A stretch of DNA of 64,000 nucleotides from Niveibacterium sp. 24ML (GTDB lineage: Bacteria > Pseudomonadota > Gammaproteobacteria > Burkholderiales > Rhodocyclaceae). Every line of letters starts with the position of its first letter. The stretch's first letter is position 1. The stretch is taken from the NCBI RefSeq assembly GCF_026586805.1, contig NZ_JAPFHA010000012.1, forward strand, positions 62,001 through 126,000. Direction: 5' to 3'. Below, piece by piece: positions 9,105-18,343 of this stretch. Position numbers and translations under genes: made by a program. Below the pieces are notes generated by a model. The model saw nothing but the letters and a program-made list of their open reading frames with translations. It ran no database searches and was not told where the DNA came from.

Positions 9105-10061
9105 CTAAAGCCCTGCCCCCCAGCGGGTCTGCAAGCCCATCGTGTAGAGGCTCATGTTGTTGCCGGTGCGGGCGTAGAGGCCGTTACTCGCGGCCAGCTT
9201 GAGCGAGAGATAGCGGCTCAGCGGCATGGCAAAGGTCGCGCCAAGGCGCCAGTTCTCTTGCAAGTCGTTGCCTTCCTGGCCGTTGATGATGGTGCGCCCG
9301 CCCTGATAGTAGCTGGCGCTCAGGGATGCCCACGCGCCCGCTGAGAAGTTGTAGACGGTGTGCGCCTGCAGCGAGTAGAGCGGGTCCTGCTTGCGCTCGG
9401 AGCCACCGAAGAAGTCGGAATTGGTGGTGTAGAACACCGTTGCGGCGGCCAGTTCCAGGACCATCGGCCCGAAGGCTTTCGACAGCCCGATCTCGGGTTT
9501 GATCGTCCAGCGATTGCCGCTGAGGTTGACCGCTTTCTGATTGTCATAGGCACCGGTTGGGGCCGACACCTCGACGCTGGCACCAACGATCAGGTCCTGC
9601 CGATAGTTGCGGAAGTCGGCCAAGGAAAGCGCTGGCGCCCCAAGCAGGTGATACGACACGCGGAAGAGCGAATCCGCCAGCCCCTGCTGCGAGCGCTCGA
9701 TCGGCTGGCCTGCGAAACTGGCCGATCCGGACAGCGATGCAAACGGCTGCACGAAATCCACCCGGCCGGTCTGGCCTGCCATCTCGAAAACCCGGGTGTA
9801 AGCGAGAAACGAACTGACGATATTGAGCTCAGGATCCTTCACCGGCAGCGCCGGGTCGAAGGCAATGCCGCCTTTCGAATAGCCAAGCCCCAGAATGGCG
9901 AAGTTCATGCCGACCGGGGCGTTGGAATAGTTGCGTGGCTCGATCGACTGCGCGAAGGCGCCACGACACGCGAACGCACACAGCCCGATCGCCCAGGCTC
10001 TGGCTGGCCACCCCGCGCTGCGCCGGCGTGCCAAAGGCGCCGGCTTATCGCCGCTCTTCAT
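9105..10061 (-). CDS. Outer-membrane beta-barrel transporter, phenol-degradation MetA-like family
   Basis: A 318-residue exported protein. I place the start at 10061 because GAGAGG stands six bases before it; the frame is open 12 codons further. A signal peptide ends at AFA (GLCAFACRGAFA|QSIEPRNYSNAPVGMNF). The mature protein alternates polar and aromatic residues and ends in an amphipathic strand (GLQTRWGAGL), as in outer-membrane barrels of the 'transporter / MetA-pathway of phenol degradation' group. It is transcribed like dnaE, starting 55 bp after that gene, and converges on fmdB. The Methylophilus amide cluster includes an outer-membrane protein, FmdC, so a role in amide entry is possible but unproven. 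Confidence 0.7.
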   Translation of the reverse strand: MKSGDKPAPLARRRSAGWPARAWAIGLCAFACRGAFAQSIEPRNYSNAPVGMNFAILGLGYSKGGIAFDPALPVKDPELNIVSSFLAYTRVFEMAGQTGRVDFVQPFASLSGSASFAGQPIERSQQGLADSLFRVSYHLLGAPALSLADFRNYRQDLIVGASVEVSAPTGAYDNQKAVNLSGNRWTIKPEIGLSKAFGPMVLELAAATVFYTTNSDFFGGSERKQDPLYSLQAHTVYNFSAGAWASLSASYYQGGRTIINGQEGNDLQENWRLGATFAMPLSRYLSLKLAASNGLYARTGNNMSLYTMGLQTRWGAGL

Positions 10062-10115
10062 GCAGATCCTCTCGATTCTCGTCATCGCACCGGACATCCG
10101 TCGGGCATGCCCAAA

Positions 10116-13100
10116 TCAATTGTTGTAAATGATCTCGACTGACTCGGGGCGCAGCCAGTCACGCAGCATTTCGAGCAGGGGCTCTTCAAGTCGCACGCGC
10201 CAGTTCTGGCCCAAGGGCAAGTCGGCCTCGGCGGCCGCATTGCGATAGTGCAGGCGGATCGGGCAGCCCACCGCGCCCTCTTCGCTCTGCCGATACTGCA
10301 TCAGCAGCGCCTGCAGCCGCTCGGCGCTCTCTCGCGCACTGGCATTGCCAACCAGTTCGCTGTTGATGTCCAGCCGCAAGGTGCGCGCGAAACGCGCACG
10401 CGCCTCGCCCAGCGTCATCAGCTTGTCGGCAATGATGCGCAGGCCGCCGGTGAAATCGTCGTGGCTGACCTTGGCTTCGACGATCAGCACTTCGTCCTGC
10501 ACGATGCGCGCCTTGTTGGCCTCCAGCACCTCGGCAAAGACGGACACCTCAAGCTGCGCGGTGCCGTCGTCAAGTTGCACGAAACACATCTTGCCGCGGT
10601 TGCCAATCTTGATCCGTTGGCCCGAGACCACGCCGGCAAACACCTGTGGTTCCTTCTGCGGTTCGAGCCGCGCGAGCGGCTTGCGGATGAAGCGCGCCAC
10701 CTCGGCCTTGAAGGCGTTGTAGGGGTGGCCAGAGAGGAAGAAGCCGATCGCGGTCTTCTCCTCCATCAACTGCTCGCGTTCCTTCCAGGGGCGTGCCTCG
10801 ACATACTGGATCGCCTGCGATTCGGCATGCTCCGGGGCGTCGAACAGCCCGACCTGCGCCGCATTCGCCGCCGCCTGCTCGGCCGCTTCCATCGCGATGC
10901 CCACCGAGGCGACCAGGCGTGCGCGGTGCGGATCGAGCGTATCGAAGGCACCGGCACGGATCAGCGCTTCCACCACGCGGCGGTTCACCGCGCGGCGATC
11001 GACCCGCTTGCAGAAATCGAACAGATCCTTGAACGGGCCATCGGCGCGGCGCGCGGCAAGAATCGCGTTCACCGCCGGTTCGCCCACGCCTTTGACACCG
11101 CCCAGGCCGTAGCGGATGGTCTTGGCATCGGTCGGCTCGAAGCGGTATTCCGAGGCATTCACATCCGGCGGCAACACCTTGATGCCGTTGGCCACGGTGT
11201 CTTCGAAGAAGATCTTCACCGTGTCGGTGTTGTCCATATCCACCGACATGGTGGCTGCCATGAAGGCCGCGCAGTGGTGCGCCTTGAGCCAGGCGGTGTG
11301 ATAGGTGACAACGGCATACGCGGCGGTGTGCGACTTGTTGAAGCCGTACTCCGCGAACTTGGTCATCAGGTCGAACAGGCGTTCGGCCAGTTCGGGGTCG
11401 TAGCCCTGCTTCTTGGCGCCTTCCGCGATCGTCTCGCGGTGCTTGGCCATCTCTTCGGGCTTCTTCTTGCCCATCGCCCGCCGCAGCATGTCGGCGCCAC
11501 CGAGCGTGTAGCCGCCGATGATCTGCGAGATCTGCATCACCTGTTCCTGATACACGATCACGCCGTAGGTGGGCGACAGACAACCTTCAAGGGCCGGGTG
11601 GTAGTAGTCGATCGCCTGCTGGCCCTTTTTCCGCAGGATGAAGTCGTCCACCATGCCGGAGCCGAGCGGCCCCGGTCGGTAGAGCGCGAGCACCGCGATG
11701 ATGTCTTCGAAGCGGTCGGGCCCGAGCTTCTTCAGAAGCTTCTTCATGCCGTCCGATTCAACCTGGAAGATCGCGGTGGTGTTCGCGTCTTTCAGGATCT
11801 GGTAGGCGGCCGGGTCTTCGAAGCCCAGGCTCATCAGGTCGATGTTCTGGCCGGTGAGCCGCTCGATGTATTCGAGCGCGAGCTTGATGATGGTGAGGTT
11901 TCGCAGGCCGAGGAAGTCGAACTTCACCAGGCCGACCTGCTCCACGTCGTCCTTGTCGAACTGCGATACCGGCGAGGCGTCTTCGCCATCGGCGATATAC
12001 AGCGGGCAGAAGTCGGTGAGCTTGCCCGGTGCGATCAGCACGCCGCCGGCGTGCATGCCGACGCCGCGCGTCATGCCTTCGAGCGGCAGCGCAAGCTCCC
12101 ACAGCTCGCGGATCGATTCGCCATCGCCCGGGTCGTCCATCATCTCCCTGATCGACGGCTCCTGCTCCAGCGCTTCTTCCAGCGACACCGGCTTGTTCTG
12201 CACCACCGGGATCGCTTTCGAGAGCCGGTCGCACATGCCGTAAGGCAGATCGAGCACACGGCCGACGTCGCGCACCACCGCCTTCGAGGCCATGGTGCCG
12301 AAGGTGGCGATCTGGCTCACCGCGTCCTTGCCGTAGCGCTCGCGCACATACTCGATCACGCGCCAGCGGTTGTCCTGGCAGAAGTCGATGTCGAAGTCGG
12401 GCATCGACACCCGTTCCGGGTTCAGGAAGCGCTCGAACAGCAGTGCGTAGGCGGTCGGGTCGATGTCGGTGATCTTGAGCGAATACGCGACCAACGAGCC
12501 GGCACCGGAACCGCGCCCCGGCCCCACCGGCACGCCGTTGTTCTTGCCCCACTGGATGAAGTCCGCAACGATCAGGAAGTAGCCCGGGAAGCCCATCTGG
12601 ATGATGGTGTCGGTCTCGAACTTCAGGCGTGCCTCGTAGCGCGGGCGTTCGCGCTCGCGATCCTCGGGGTGCGGGTAGAGCTGCAGCAGACGGTCTTCAA
12701 GCCCGCGCTTGGCTTCGGCGACGAGGAAGTCGTCGAGCGTCATGCCATCGGGCGTCGGGAACTGCGGCAGGAAGTTCTTGCCCAGCGTGATCGTCAGCGA
12801 GCAGCGGCGTGCGATCTCGACCGAGTTTTCAAGCGCCTCCGGGATATCCGCAAACAGCTCGGCCATCTCGGCCTGCGTCTTGAAGTACTGGTCTTCGGTG
12901 AACAGCTTGGGCCGGCGGGTATCGGCCAGCACATAGCCTTGCGAAATGCAGACCCGCGCCTCGTGCGCCTTGAAGTCTTCCCGCTTGAGGAACTGCACCG
13001 GGTGGGTGGCCACCACCGGCAGCTCGAATTCGGCGGCCAGCACCAGCGCCTGGCGGATGTAGCTCTCGGTGCCCGGATGCCCGGCGCGCTGCACTTCGAT

Positions 13101-13625
13101 GTAGAAACTGTCGGGGAACTGGCGCTTCCAGTCACCCAGCAGGCGGCGGGCCGATTCAATATTGCCGGCAGCGATTGCGGCACCCACGTCGCCCAGCATG
13201 GCGCCGGAAAGGCAGATCAGCCCCGACACCGCGCCTTCGTTGAACCACTCGCGGCGCATCTCGGCACGCCCGCGGTGCTGGTTCTCCAGGAAAGAGCGCG
13301 TCACCAGTTCGCAAAGCTGGCCAAAGCCCGCGCGGTGCTTGCACAGCAGCATCACCCGGAAGGGTTTGTCGCGATCGGCGTCGTTGGTGATCCAGGCGTC
13401 AACAGCAATGATCGGCTTCACCCCCGCGCCTCGGCAGCCCTTATAGTGCTTGACCATGCCGAAGAGGTTGGCAAGGTCCGAAATACCCAGCGCGGGCATG
13501 CCATCGGCCGCGGCCGCCTTGATTGCATCGTCGATCCGCACGATGCCGTCCTCGATCGAGAATTCGGTGTGCAGGCGCAGGTGAACAAAGGCGGGGGCGT
13601 GTGGGGCGATCGAAGCGGCAGTCAT
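10116..13625 (-). CDS. dnaE: DNA polymerase III alpha subunit
   Basis: A 1169-residue replicative polymerase of the DnaE1 class. An N-terminal PHP domain begins at LRLHTEFSIEDG. The polymerase core includes GPGRGSGAGSLVAY (about residue 370) and the catalytic aspartate motif MPDFDIDFCQDNR (about 405). TRGVGMHAGGVLIAP, GKKKPEEMAKHRETIAEGA and FNKSHTAAYAVVTY are typical. The C-terminal part contains the OB-fold region (FAGVVSGQRIKIGNRGKMCFVQLDDG). Length matches the family (about 1160). It stands alone; the neighbours are unrelated to replication. Confidence 0.97.
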   Translation of the reverse strand: MTAASIAPHAPAFVHLRLHTEFSIEDGIVRIDDAIKAAAADGMPALGISDLANLFGMVKHYKGCRGAGVKPIIAVDAWITNDADRDKPFRVMLLCKHRAGFGQLCELVTRSFLENQHRGRAEMRREWFNEGAVSGLICLSGAMLGDVGAAIAAGNIESARRLLGDWKRQFPDSFYIEVQRAGHPGTESYIRQALVLAAEFELPVVATHPVQFLKREDFKAHEARVCISQGYVLADTRRPKLFTEDQYFKTQAEMAELFADIPEALENSVEIARRCSLTITLGKNFLPQFPTPDGMTLDDFLVAEAKRGLEDRLLQLYPHPEDRERERPRYEARLKFETDTIIQMGFPGYFLIVADFIQWGKNNGVPVGPGRGSGAGSLVAYSLKITDIDPTAYALLFERFLNPERVSMPDFDIDFCQDNRWRVIEYVRERYGKDAVSQIATFGTMASKAVVRDVGRVLDLPYGMCDRLSKAIPVVQNKPVSLEEALEQEPSIREMMDDPGDGESIRELWELALPLEGMTRGVGMHAGGVLIAPGKLTDFCPLYIADGEDASPVSQFDKDDVEQVGLVKFDFLGLRNLTIIKLALEYIERLTGQNIDLMSLGFEDPAAYQILKDANTTAIFQVESDGMKKLLKKLGPDRFEDIIAVLALYRPGPLGSGMVDDFILRKKGQQAIDYYHPALEGCLSPTYGVIVYQEQVMQISQIIGGYTLGGADMLRRAMGKKKPEEMAKHRETIAEGAKKQGYDPELAERLFDLMTKFAEYGFNKSHTAAYAVVTYHTAWLKAHHCAAFMAATMSVDMDNTDTVKIFFEDTVANGIKVLPPDVNASEYRFEPTDAKTIRYGLGGVKGVGEPAVNAILAARRADGPFKDLFDFCKRVDRRAVNRRVVEALIRAGAFDTLDPHRARLVASVGIAMEAAEQAAANAAQVGLFDAPEHAESQAIQYVEARPWKEREQLMEEKTAIGFFLSGHPYNAFKAEVARFIRKPLARLEPQKEPQVFAGVVSGQRIKIGNRGKMCFVQLDDGTAQLEVSVFAEVLEANKARIVQDEVLIVEAKVSHDDFTGGLRIIADKLMTLGEARARFARTLRLDINSELVGNASARESAERLQALLMQYRQSEEGAVGCPIRLHYRNAAAEADLPLGQNWRVRLEEPLLEMLRDWLRPESVEIIYNN

Positions 13626-13741
13626 GGGCAGATTTTACCCGTCGCAGCCCGGTAAACCCGCACGCGCAGTCTGTGCGCCGGAAGATCGCTCGCCTGGCCG
13701 CGCCGCAAAGCCGCGAATCGTGCGGCAGAGGGGGCCTTCAG

Positions 13742-13942
13742 GTGCTTGAATACAAAACCGGAGGCTCACACTACCTGCTCGCACACATGAAAGGCGGCGA
13801 TGTGTGGGTAATGAACCCGGACGGCGGCAGCGACACGCGGCAACCCGATTTGTTCGCATGGGTGAATGGCCCGCCCGCCAGCATCGCCACGATCGGTGGG
13901 GTGAAACACATCTTCAGCGGCATTTTCGTGCAGGTGAGCTGA
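13742..13942 (+). CDS. Small hypothetical protein
   Basis: A possible 66-residue protein starting at GTG 13742 after GAGGGGGCC. The product (VLEYKTGGSHYLLAHMKGGD, ending IFSGIFVQVS) is balanced in composition, has G/C-rich third positions and includes PDLFAWVNGPPAS. The frame is open upstream to 13523, but that part overlaps the dnaE start and is arginine-rich, like an antisense shadow. I do not recognise the family. It stands alone, with no partner gene on the same transcript. Confidence 0.45.
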   Translation: MLEYKTGGSHYLLAHMKGGDVWVMNPDGGSDTRQPDLFAWVNGPPASIATIGGVKHIFSGIFVQVS

Positions 13943-14103
13943 TCACACCCCGCGCGAGGCCGTGACGCCCGTCAGGGCTGCGGTGTGCACGGAACCGGCG
14001 TGCGCGGCATGCGCCTGCTACCCTGAGAAGTGCGATCCCGATCGCATTGGCGGGCAAAGCGGTTACGAACCGTCAATCACTTCTGCATTGAAGGAGAACG
14101 CTC

Positions 14104-14556
14104 ATGCTTCAAAGCTATAGAAAAGCCGCCGGCCACATCATGCTGGCCCTTGCATTGCTGGCAGGAGGCCCGGCATTTGCTGCCGACGCAAAGCAGCCGG
14201 TCGGCAAAGTCTCGATCGAAGAAAAGCAGTTCGGCCTGATTCTGGGCGGCAGTTCGGGCACCGGCACATTGACCTTTCAGGGCAAGAAGCACAGCTTCAA
14301 GCTGGGCGGGATGAGTGTGGGCCTGAACGCGGGCGCTTCGAAGATGAGTGCAGTCGGCAACGTCTATGAACTGACCGATATCGCGCAGTTCCCCGGCACC
14401 TATACCAAGCTTGACGCAAGCGTCGCTCTGGGCGGCGGCGTGGGGGCCATTCAGCTCAAGAACGAAAACGGCGTAATCATGACCCTGACCTCGCGCACCA
14501 AGGGGCTGGACGTCAATCTGGGCAAGATCACCGGACTGACCATCAAGATGGAGTAA
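14104..14556 (+). CDS. Conserved exported protein of unknown function
   Basis: A 150-residue protein with a clear signal peptide (core IMLALALLAGGPAFA, cleavage after AFA). The mature part is rich in glycine and short beta-like stretches: GLILGGSSGTGTLTFQGKKH, FKLGGMSVGLNAGASK, VALGGGVGAIQLKNENG. This suggests a small periplasmic beta-rich protein, perhaps related to SYLF/DUF1134-type lipid-binding proteins, though I cannot assign it. AAGGAGAACGCTC precedes the start. The gene is monocistronic and is closed by a strong hairpin at 14617-14664. Confidence 0.75.
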   Translation: MLQSYRKAAGHIMLALALLAGGPAFAADAKQPVGKVSIEEKQFGLILGGSSGTGTLTFQGKKHSFKLGGMSVGLNAGASKMSAVGNVYELTDIAQFPGTYTKLDASVALGGGVGAIQLKNENGVIMTLTSRTKGLDVNLGKITGLTIKME

Positions 14557-14616
14557 AGCGCAGCCGGCACACGCGCGGGGCGCCGGCCGTTCATCGAAAG
14601 CAAGCCGGCCTGCCTT

Positions 14617-14664
14617 GCAAGAAACGCCAAGGCCCATCTATAGGTGGGCCTTGGCGTTTCTTGC
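14617..14664. terminator. Long perfect inverted repeat, probable bidirectional terminator
   Basis: Two 20-base arms are exact reverse complements (14617-14636 and 14645-14664), with the core GCCAAGGCCCA facing TGGGCCTTGGC and the self-complementary CTATAG inside the loop. The right arm ends in GTTTCTTGC, giving a modest T-rich tail. It lies 60 bp after the exported-protein gene and 172 bp before the chemoreceptor start, so termination is the simplest role. The stem is unusually long and perfect for that role. Confidence 0.65.
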
Positions 14665-14836
14665 CACATCGGGCATAGCACCGCAGTAGCCGCATAGAAA
14701 ACAGCAGCACAGCAAGCAGCCAGCCTCAACTTCCTGCAAGGCCGGCCGTAGACAGGGAGGTTCGTTGTGCCCAGTCGGCCGCGTTCGGTCACTGCAGCAC
14801 AATCCGCGCATCGGAAACGGGGCCTTGGGGGGCGAG

Positions 14837-16465
14837 ATGAAGCAGCAGGAGGAACAAGGGCGTGGCTGGCCGATCTGGTTGCGGCTGGTGCTTGCCGTAT
14901 GGCTGATGTTCGGTGTCGCCTGGACGATCACCATCGCCTGGACGCATGTCGAACAAGAATCAATGGCGCGGCACCAGGCGGAAAAATTCGCCGACAGCGT
15001 GCATCAAATGACGATGGCCAGCCTCACCGGGATGATGATCACCGGCACGGTGGCGCAGCGATCGGTGTATCTGGATCAGATCGTCAATACCCGCAACATC
15101 AGTGAGCTGCGCGTTCTGCGCGGCGACGCGGTGATCAAACAGTTCGGGCCCGGCTCCGACAAGCCGCTGCAGCCCAGCCCCGAGGAAGCGCAGGTGCTCC
15201 ACACGGGCAAGCCGGTCTATCGAGCCGACAAGACGCGCGCCGAACTGGTCGCGATCCTGCCGGCATTGGCGGCACGTAACTATCTGGGAAAAGACTGCCT
15301 CGCGTGTCACAGCGCCGCAAAGGAAGGTGATCCGCTTGGCGCAGTCAGCATGCGGATTTCCCTCGAAGAGTCACGTGCCGAGGCGGCGGCATTCACGGGC
15401 AAGCTTTTCATCGTTGCGACCCTTCTCAGCATCCCGGTGGTGCTGTTGATCTACTTTTTCGTCAAGCGCGTGGTGACCCGCCCGCTTGCGGAGATGAGCG
15501 CCGCCATGCAGGTGATTGCCGACGGCGAAGGCGATCTGACACGTCGTTTGCCCACCCGCCGCAACGATGAGATCGGGCGTGCCGCAGCAGTGTTCAATCA
15601 GGTGATGGAACGCTTCCAGGGGCTGATCCATCACCTCGACGAAGTCGTCAACCGGGTCTCGGGCGCCTCGCGCGAATTGGCCAGCCACGCGGCCACGCTG
15701 GTTGAGCGATCACGCCGCCAGAACAACCACTCACAGCGAGCGGCCCAGGCCATCGAACGGATCAGCGAGCAGGTCAGCGTTGTCAATGAACGCGCCCAGC
15801 ATGTGCGCCAACTTTCGCTCGACAGCCAGGCCCGCGCGCAGGACGGACGCGCCAGCGTGAAGGAACTCGTGACAGGCATTCGCTCGGTCGAACAGGCGGT
15901 TGGCGATCTTGCCCAGACCGTGGACCTGTTCGTTACCAGTACCAATGCGATCAACGCCACCACCGGCGAAGTCACCGAGATTGCCAACCAGACCAACCTT
16001 CTGGCACTCAATGCGGCAATCGAAGCCGCGCGGGCCGGCGAAGAAGGCCGTGGCTTCGCCGTTGTGGCCGACGAAGTGCGCAAGCTGGCGGAAAAGTCCG
16101 CCCACTCGGCGCACGAAATCACCGGACTTGCCAACCAGATATCCGGCCAATCAACCCAGGTACGCGCATCCATCGACGACGGCGCTCGCAACCTTGCAAC
16201 CAGTGTTGCCTCGCTCGACCAGGTCGAATCCGTGTTCAGCGAAGCCTCGGCGTCGGTGGAAAAAGTGTGTGAGGGCCTCAACGAGATCACCTCCGCCGCG
16301 CAGGCGCAAACTGAAGCCTCACGCGAAATTACTGCGATGATGGAAGAGATTGCCGAGAGCGCACGCCTCAACGATCTTGCCGTCGAGAAAACGCTGGAAG
16401 AGACACAGGGCCTTGAGCGCCTCGCCGAGGGCTTGCAGGCCGAGATTGGCCGCTTCCGAACCTGA
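14837..16465 (+). CDS. Methyl-accepting chemotaxis protein with periplasmic c-type heme motif
   Basis: A 542-residue transmembrane receptor. The start at 14837 follows GGGGGGCGAG; the frame is open 24 codons upstream. First membrane span is about residues 13-35 and the second about 188-207. The periplasmic domain between them carries DCLACHSAA, a CxxCH heme-c motif at C154, C157 and H158, as in the DUF3365/Tll0287-like redox sensors. A HAMP domain follows ([10 protein letters not shown]...), then the cytoplasmic signalling domain with the conserved hairpin [20 protein letters not shown]. It should report redox state or a ligand such as O2, NO or CO to the CheA/CheW machinery. No che genes are nearby. 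Confidence 0.9.
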   Translation: MKQQEEQGRGWPIWLRLVLAVWLMFGVAWTITIAWTHVEQESMARHQAEKFADSVHQMTMASLTGMMITGTVAQRSVYLDQIVNTRNISELRVLRGDAVIKQFGPGSDKPLQPSPEEAQVLHTGKPVYRADKTRAELVAILPALAARNYLGKDCLACHSAAKEGDPLGAVSMRISLEESRAEAAAFTGKLFIVATLLSIPVVLLIYFFVKRVVTRPLAEMSAAMQVIADGEGDLTRRLPTRRNDEIGRAAAVFNQVMERFQGLIHHLDEVVNRVSGASRELASHAATLVERSRRQNNHSQRAAQAIERISEQVSVVNERAQHVRQLSLDSQARAQDGRASVKELVTGIRSVEQAVGDLAQTVDLFVTSTNAINATTGEVTEIANQTNLLALNAAIEAARAGEEGRGFAVVADEVRKLAEKSAHSAHEITGLANQISGQSTQVRASIDDGARNLATSVASLDQVESVFSEASASVEKVCEGLNEITSAAQAQTEASREITAMMEEIAESARLNDLAVEKTLEETQGLERLAEGLQAEIGRFRT

Positions 16466-16480
16466 GCCACCCAGCCACAG

Positions 16481-16513
16481 GCAGGGCGCGTCCGTAGGCT
16501 GACCGCGCCCTGC
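16481..16513 (+). terminator. Hairpin after the chemoreceptor gene
   Basis: A perfect 10-bp stem, GCAGGGCGCG (16481-16490) and CGCGCCCTGC (16504-16513), with a 13-base loop starts 15 bases after the receptor stop codon. There is no T-run, so termination strength is uncertain. Confidence 0.5.
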
Positions 16514-17120
16514 AAAGCCTTGCAGCGCCTCGTTCGCCTGCGTGCAGTGCACCGGCCTTGGCCCTGGACTGATCCTGCTTGCGAACCCCCTGCCCGATCT
16601 TGCGCGCCTGAGGGTGGACTTGCGCTGCCACCGTCCGAACACCGCCATGCGCGGGCAGGATGGCGGCCGTCAATCCACCTCCCCAGGCTTCAACACATTC
16701 AAGCCGCTTGGCATGCCCCGCAGCACCTACCGCAGTAGCGTGAAGCTTGGCGGCTGGCCTTTGCAGTATCGCGAAGGCGGCCGTGAGCACCTTGAGCACT
16801 GCATTGCCGAGCAGGACATCGTGCGCATCGCCAGCTGGGGCATGAATCACATCGGCCTGCCTGCGGATCAATCGGCAATCGCGGAGCAATCGCCGCGTGC
16901 GACGTGCGGAGGCCGGAACGGTCACAGCTTTGCCGCGCAGCGTGATGCAGCACACACGATACAAGACCGTACCAAACAACCAGCGCGGCACACAGGCAAT
17001 TGGGAGAACGGCCATCCCCAGCAGCCCAATCCTTGCCGTGATCAGTCCTCACAAAGCGGCGCGCCGTGCAAGCCCGCCACAAAACGGGCATGCTGCGGGC
17101 TCCCCCCGAGAGAAACATCA
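16514..17120. other. 607-bp stretch without a confident gene
   Basis: The plus frame used by the downstream protease is open from 16542 and keeps a coding-like G/C third position to about 16920, with pieces such as KLGGWPLQYREGGREHLEHC and ASWGMNHIGLP. The minus strand also has an open frame of 215 codons from 17015. Neither reads like a known protein, and neither has a convincing start. The stretch could be a decayed gene, an N-terminal extension of the protease, or noncoding DNA. Confidence 0.35.
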
Positions 17121-17852
17121 ATGATCGAGCCCCTCCTGCTGTGCGCCGCCCCGGTGTGGACTTTCGACGGCGACACGCTGCTGACAAACGCCAGCGGCTT
17201 CTTCTTCGAGCGCAACGAGCGCCTGTTTCTGGTGACCAGTCGTCATGTAATGTGCGACGAAGAAAGCGGCCATAACCCACGCCGGATCGAGCTGGAACTG
17301 CATATCGACGCCGCCAACATGGCCCGCTCGACCGGGTTCTCGATCCCGCTGTTTCGCGATGGCCGCAGCCTGTGGCGGCAAGGGCGCGATACCGCCGGCG
17401 AAGTGGACGTCGCGGTGATCGAAATCGAACGCAGCGCGCTGCCACCCGGCACGATCTACTATGCATTCAGCCCCGCGCATTTGCTCCAGCCCGGCGATCA
17501 GGTCGAAGTCGGCTCGTCGGTGCTGGTCGTGGGTTACCCGCTTGGCTTCCACGACACGGTGCACCATTTGCCAGTGGTACGGCAGGCCGGTATCGCCTCC
17601 TCCTTCGGCATGCGTTTTCAGGGTGAGGGTTACTTCCTCACCGACGCGCGCACCCACCGCGGCGGAAGCGGCGCGCCGGTCGTGATGAAAGTCGGCAACA
17701 CCAGCAATGAGCGCGGCGCGCTTCCGTGGCTGCTGCTGGGCGTGCACTCCTCGCGCCTGGATGTCGGCACCCGAGATCTCAAACTCGACGAAGCGCTCGG
17801 CCTGAACTGCGCCTGGTACGCCGACATCCTGCTGACCCTGACCGCCGACTGA
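17121..17852 (+). CDS. Trypsin-like (S1 family) serine peptidase
   Basis: A 243-residue protein with the three catalytic elements of chymotrypsin-fold peptidases in order: histidine in LVTSRHVMCD, aspartate in EVDVAVIEIE, and serine in THRGGSGAPVV (GGSGAP in place of GNSGGP). I see no signal peptide after the ATG at 17121, which has GAGAGA upstream, so it may act in the cytoplasm. If translation began in the open frame further upstream the N-terminus would change. The substrate is unknown. Stand-alone peptidases of this size are common and poorly characterised. No inhibitor or partner gene is adjacent. Confidence 0.75.
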   Translation: MIEPLLLCAAPVWTFDGDTLLTNASGFFFERNERLFLVTSRHVMCDEESGHNPRRIELELHIDAANMARSTGFSIPLFRDGRSLWRQGRDTAGEVDVAVIEIERSALPPGTIYYAFSPAHLLQPGDQVEVGSSVLVVGYPLGFHDTVHHLPVVRQAGIASSFGMRFQGEGYFLTDARTHRGGSGAPVVMKVGNTSNERGALPWLLLGVHSSRLDVGTRDLKLDEALGLNCAWYADILLTLTAD

Positions 17853-18022
17853 GCTGTTGTATCGCTGCCCTGCAGCGCCCGCCTAACCGATCAGGACTGA
17901 GGTCGAAACAACCGAGCCGCAGGGCGTCCGCGCGGCAAAGGCCAACGGGCGCGCAACACTGGTCAAGAGCCAAGCCAGCCAATCAACCGAAGCGCAGATT
18001 CCAAGATGGGGGCCATGAAGCG

Positions 18023-18048
18023 AAAAACCCGCCAGGAGGCGGGTTTTT
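18023..18048 (-). terminator. Rho-independent terminator of the tRNA cluster
   Basis: AAAAACCCGCC, loop AGGA, GGCGGGTTTTT: an 11-bp perfect stem with a T-run in both directions, 13 bp beyond the 3' end of tRNA-His. It closes the leftward tRNA transcript and could also stop rightward readthrough from the peptidase gene. Confidence 0.85.
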
Positions 18049-18060
18049 CTTGGGAAAGCT

Positions 18061-18137
18061 TGGGGCGACATACCGGGATCGAACCGGTGACACCTGGAAT
18101 CACAATCCAGTGCTCTACCGACTGAGCTAATGCCGCC
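18061..18137 (-). tRNA. tRNA-His (anticodon GTG)
   Basis: Read on the minus strand, the anticodon stem-loop is CTGGA-TTGTGAT-TCCAG, with anticodon GTG. The acceptor stem pairs GCGGCAT with ATGTCGC, plus the extra G-1 opposite C73 that is diagnostic of tRNA-His. The T-arm GGTTCGATCCC is present and CCA is encoded. It is the last of three co-oriented tRNAs. Confidence 0.97.
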
Positions 18138-18160
18138 ACTGGGTACTACCTTGCGTCGTT

Positions 18161-18237
18161 TGGTCCGCCCGACAGGAATCGAACCTGTAACCCCCGGCTT
18201 AGAAGGCCGGTGCTCTATCCGATTGAGCTACGGGCGG
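18161..18237 (-). tRNA. tRNA-Arg (anticodon TCT)
   Basis: The minus strand gives an acceptor stem CCGCCCG paired with CGGGCGG, discriminator A and encoded CCA. The anticodon loop CTTCTAA contains TCT, which reads AGA/AGG arginine codons. The D-arm TAGCTCAATCGGATAGAGCA and T-loop GGTTCGATTCC are canonical. It sits 23 bp upstream of tRNA-His in the same transcript. Confidence 0.97.
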
Positions 18238-18266
18238 TTTCCGTCGGCACGAATTCCAAACTTCGC

Positions 18267-18343
18267 TGGTCGGGGTGGAGAGATTCGAACTCCCGACATC
18301 TTGCTCCCAAAGCAAGCGCGCTACCGGACTGCGCTACACCCCG
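18267..18343 (-). tRNA. tRNA-Pro (anticodon TGG)
   Basis: The minus strand gives an acceptor stem CGGGGTG paired with CACCCCG, discriminator A and encoded CCA. The anticodon stem-loop is CTTGC-TTTGGGA-GCAAG, with anticodon TGG. It is the first tRNA of a Pro-Arg-His cluster, an arrangement also found in other proteobacteria. Confidence 0.97.

Noticed and set aside
10248-13655. Open frame of 1135 codons on the plus strand
   Set aside because: It is the mirror of dnaE, which has unmistakable polymerase motifs on the minus strand; the length comes from GC-rich codon structure.
16368-17015. Minus-strand frame of 215 codons as a gene
   Set aside because: The start region and sequence are unlike any family, and the frame runs into the 3' end of the chemoreceptor gene antisense.
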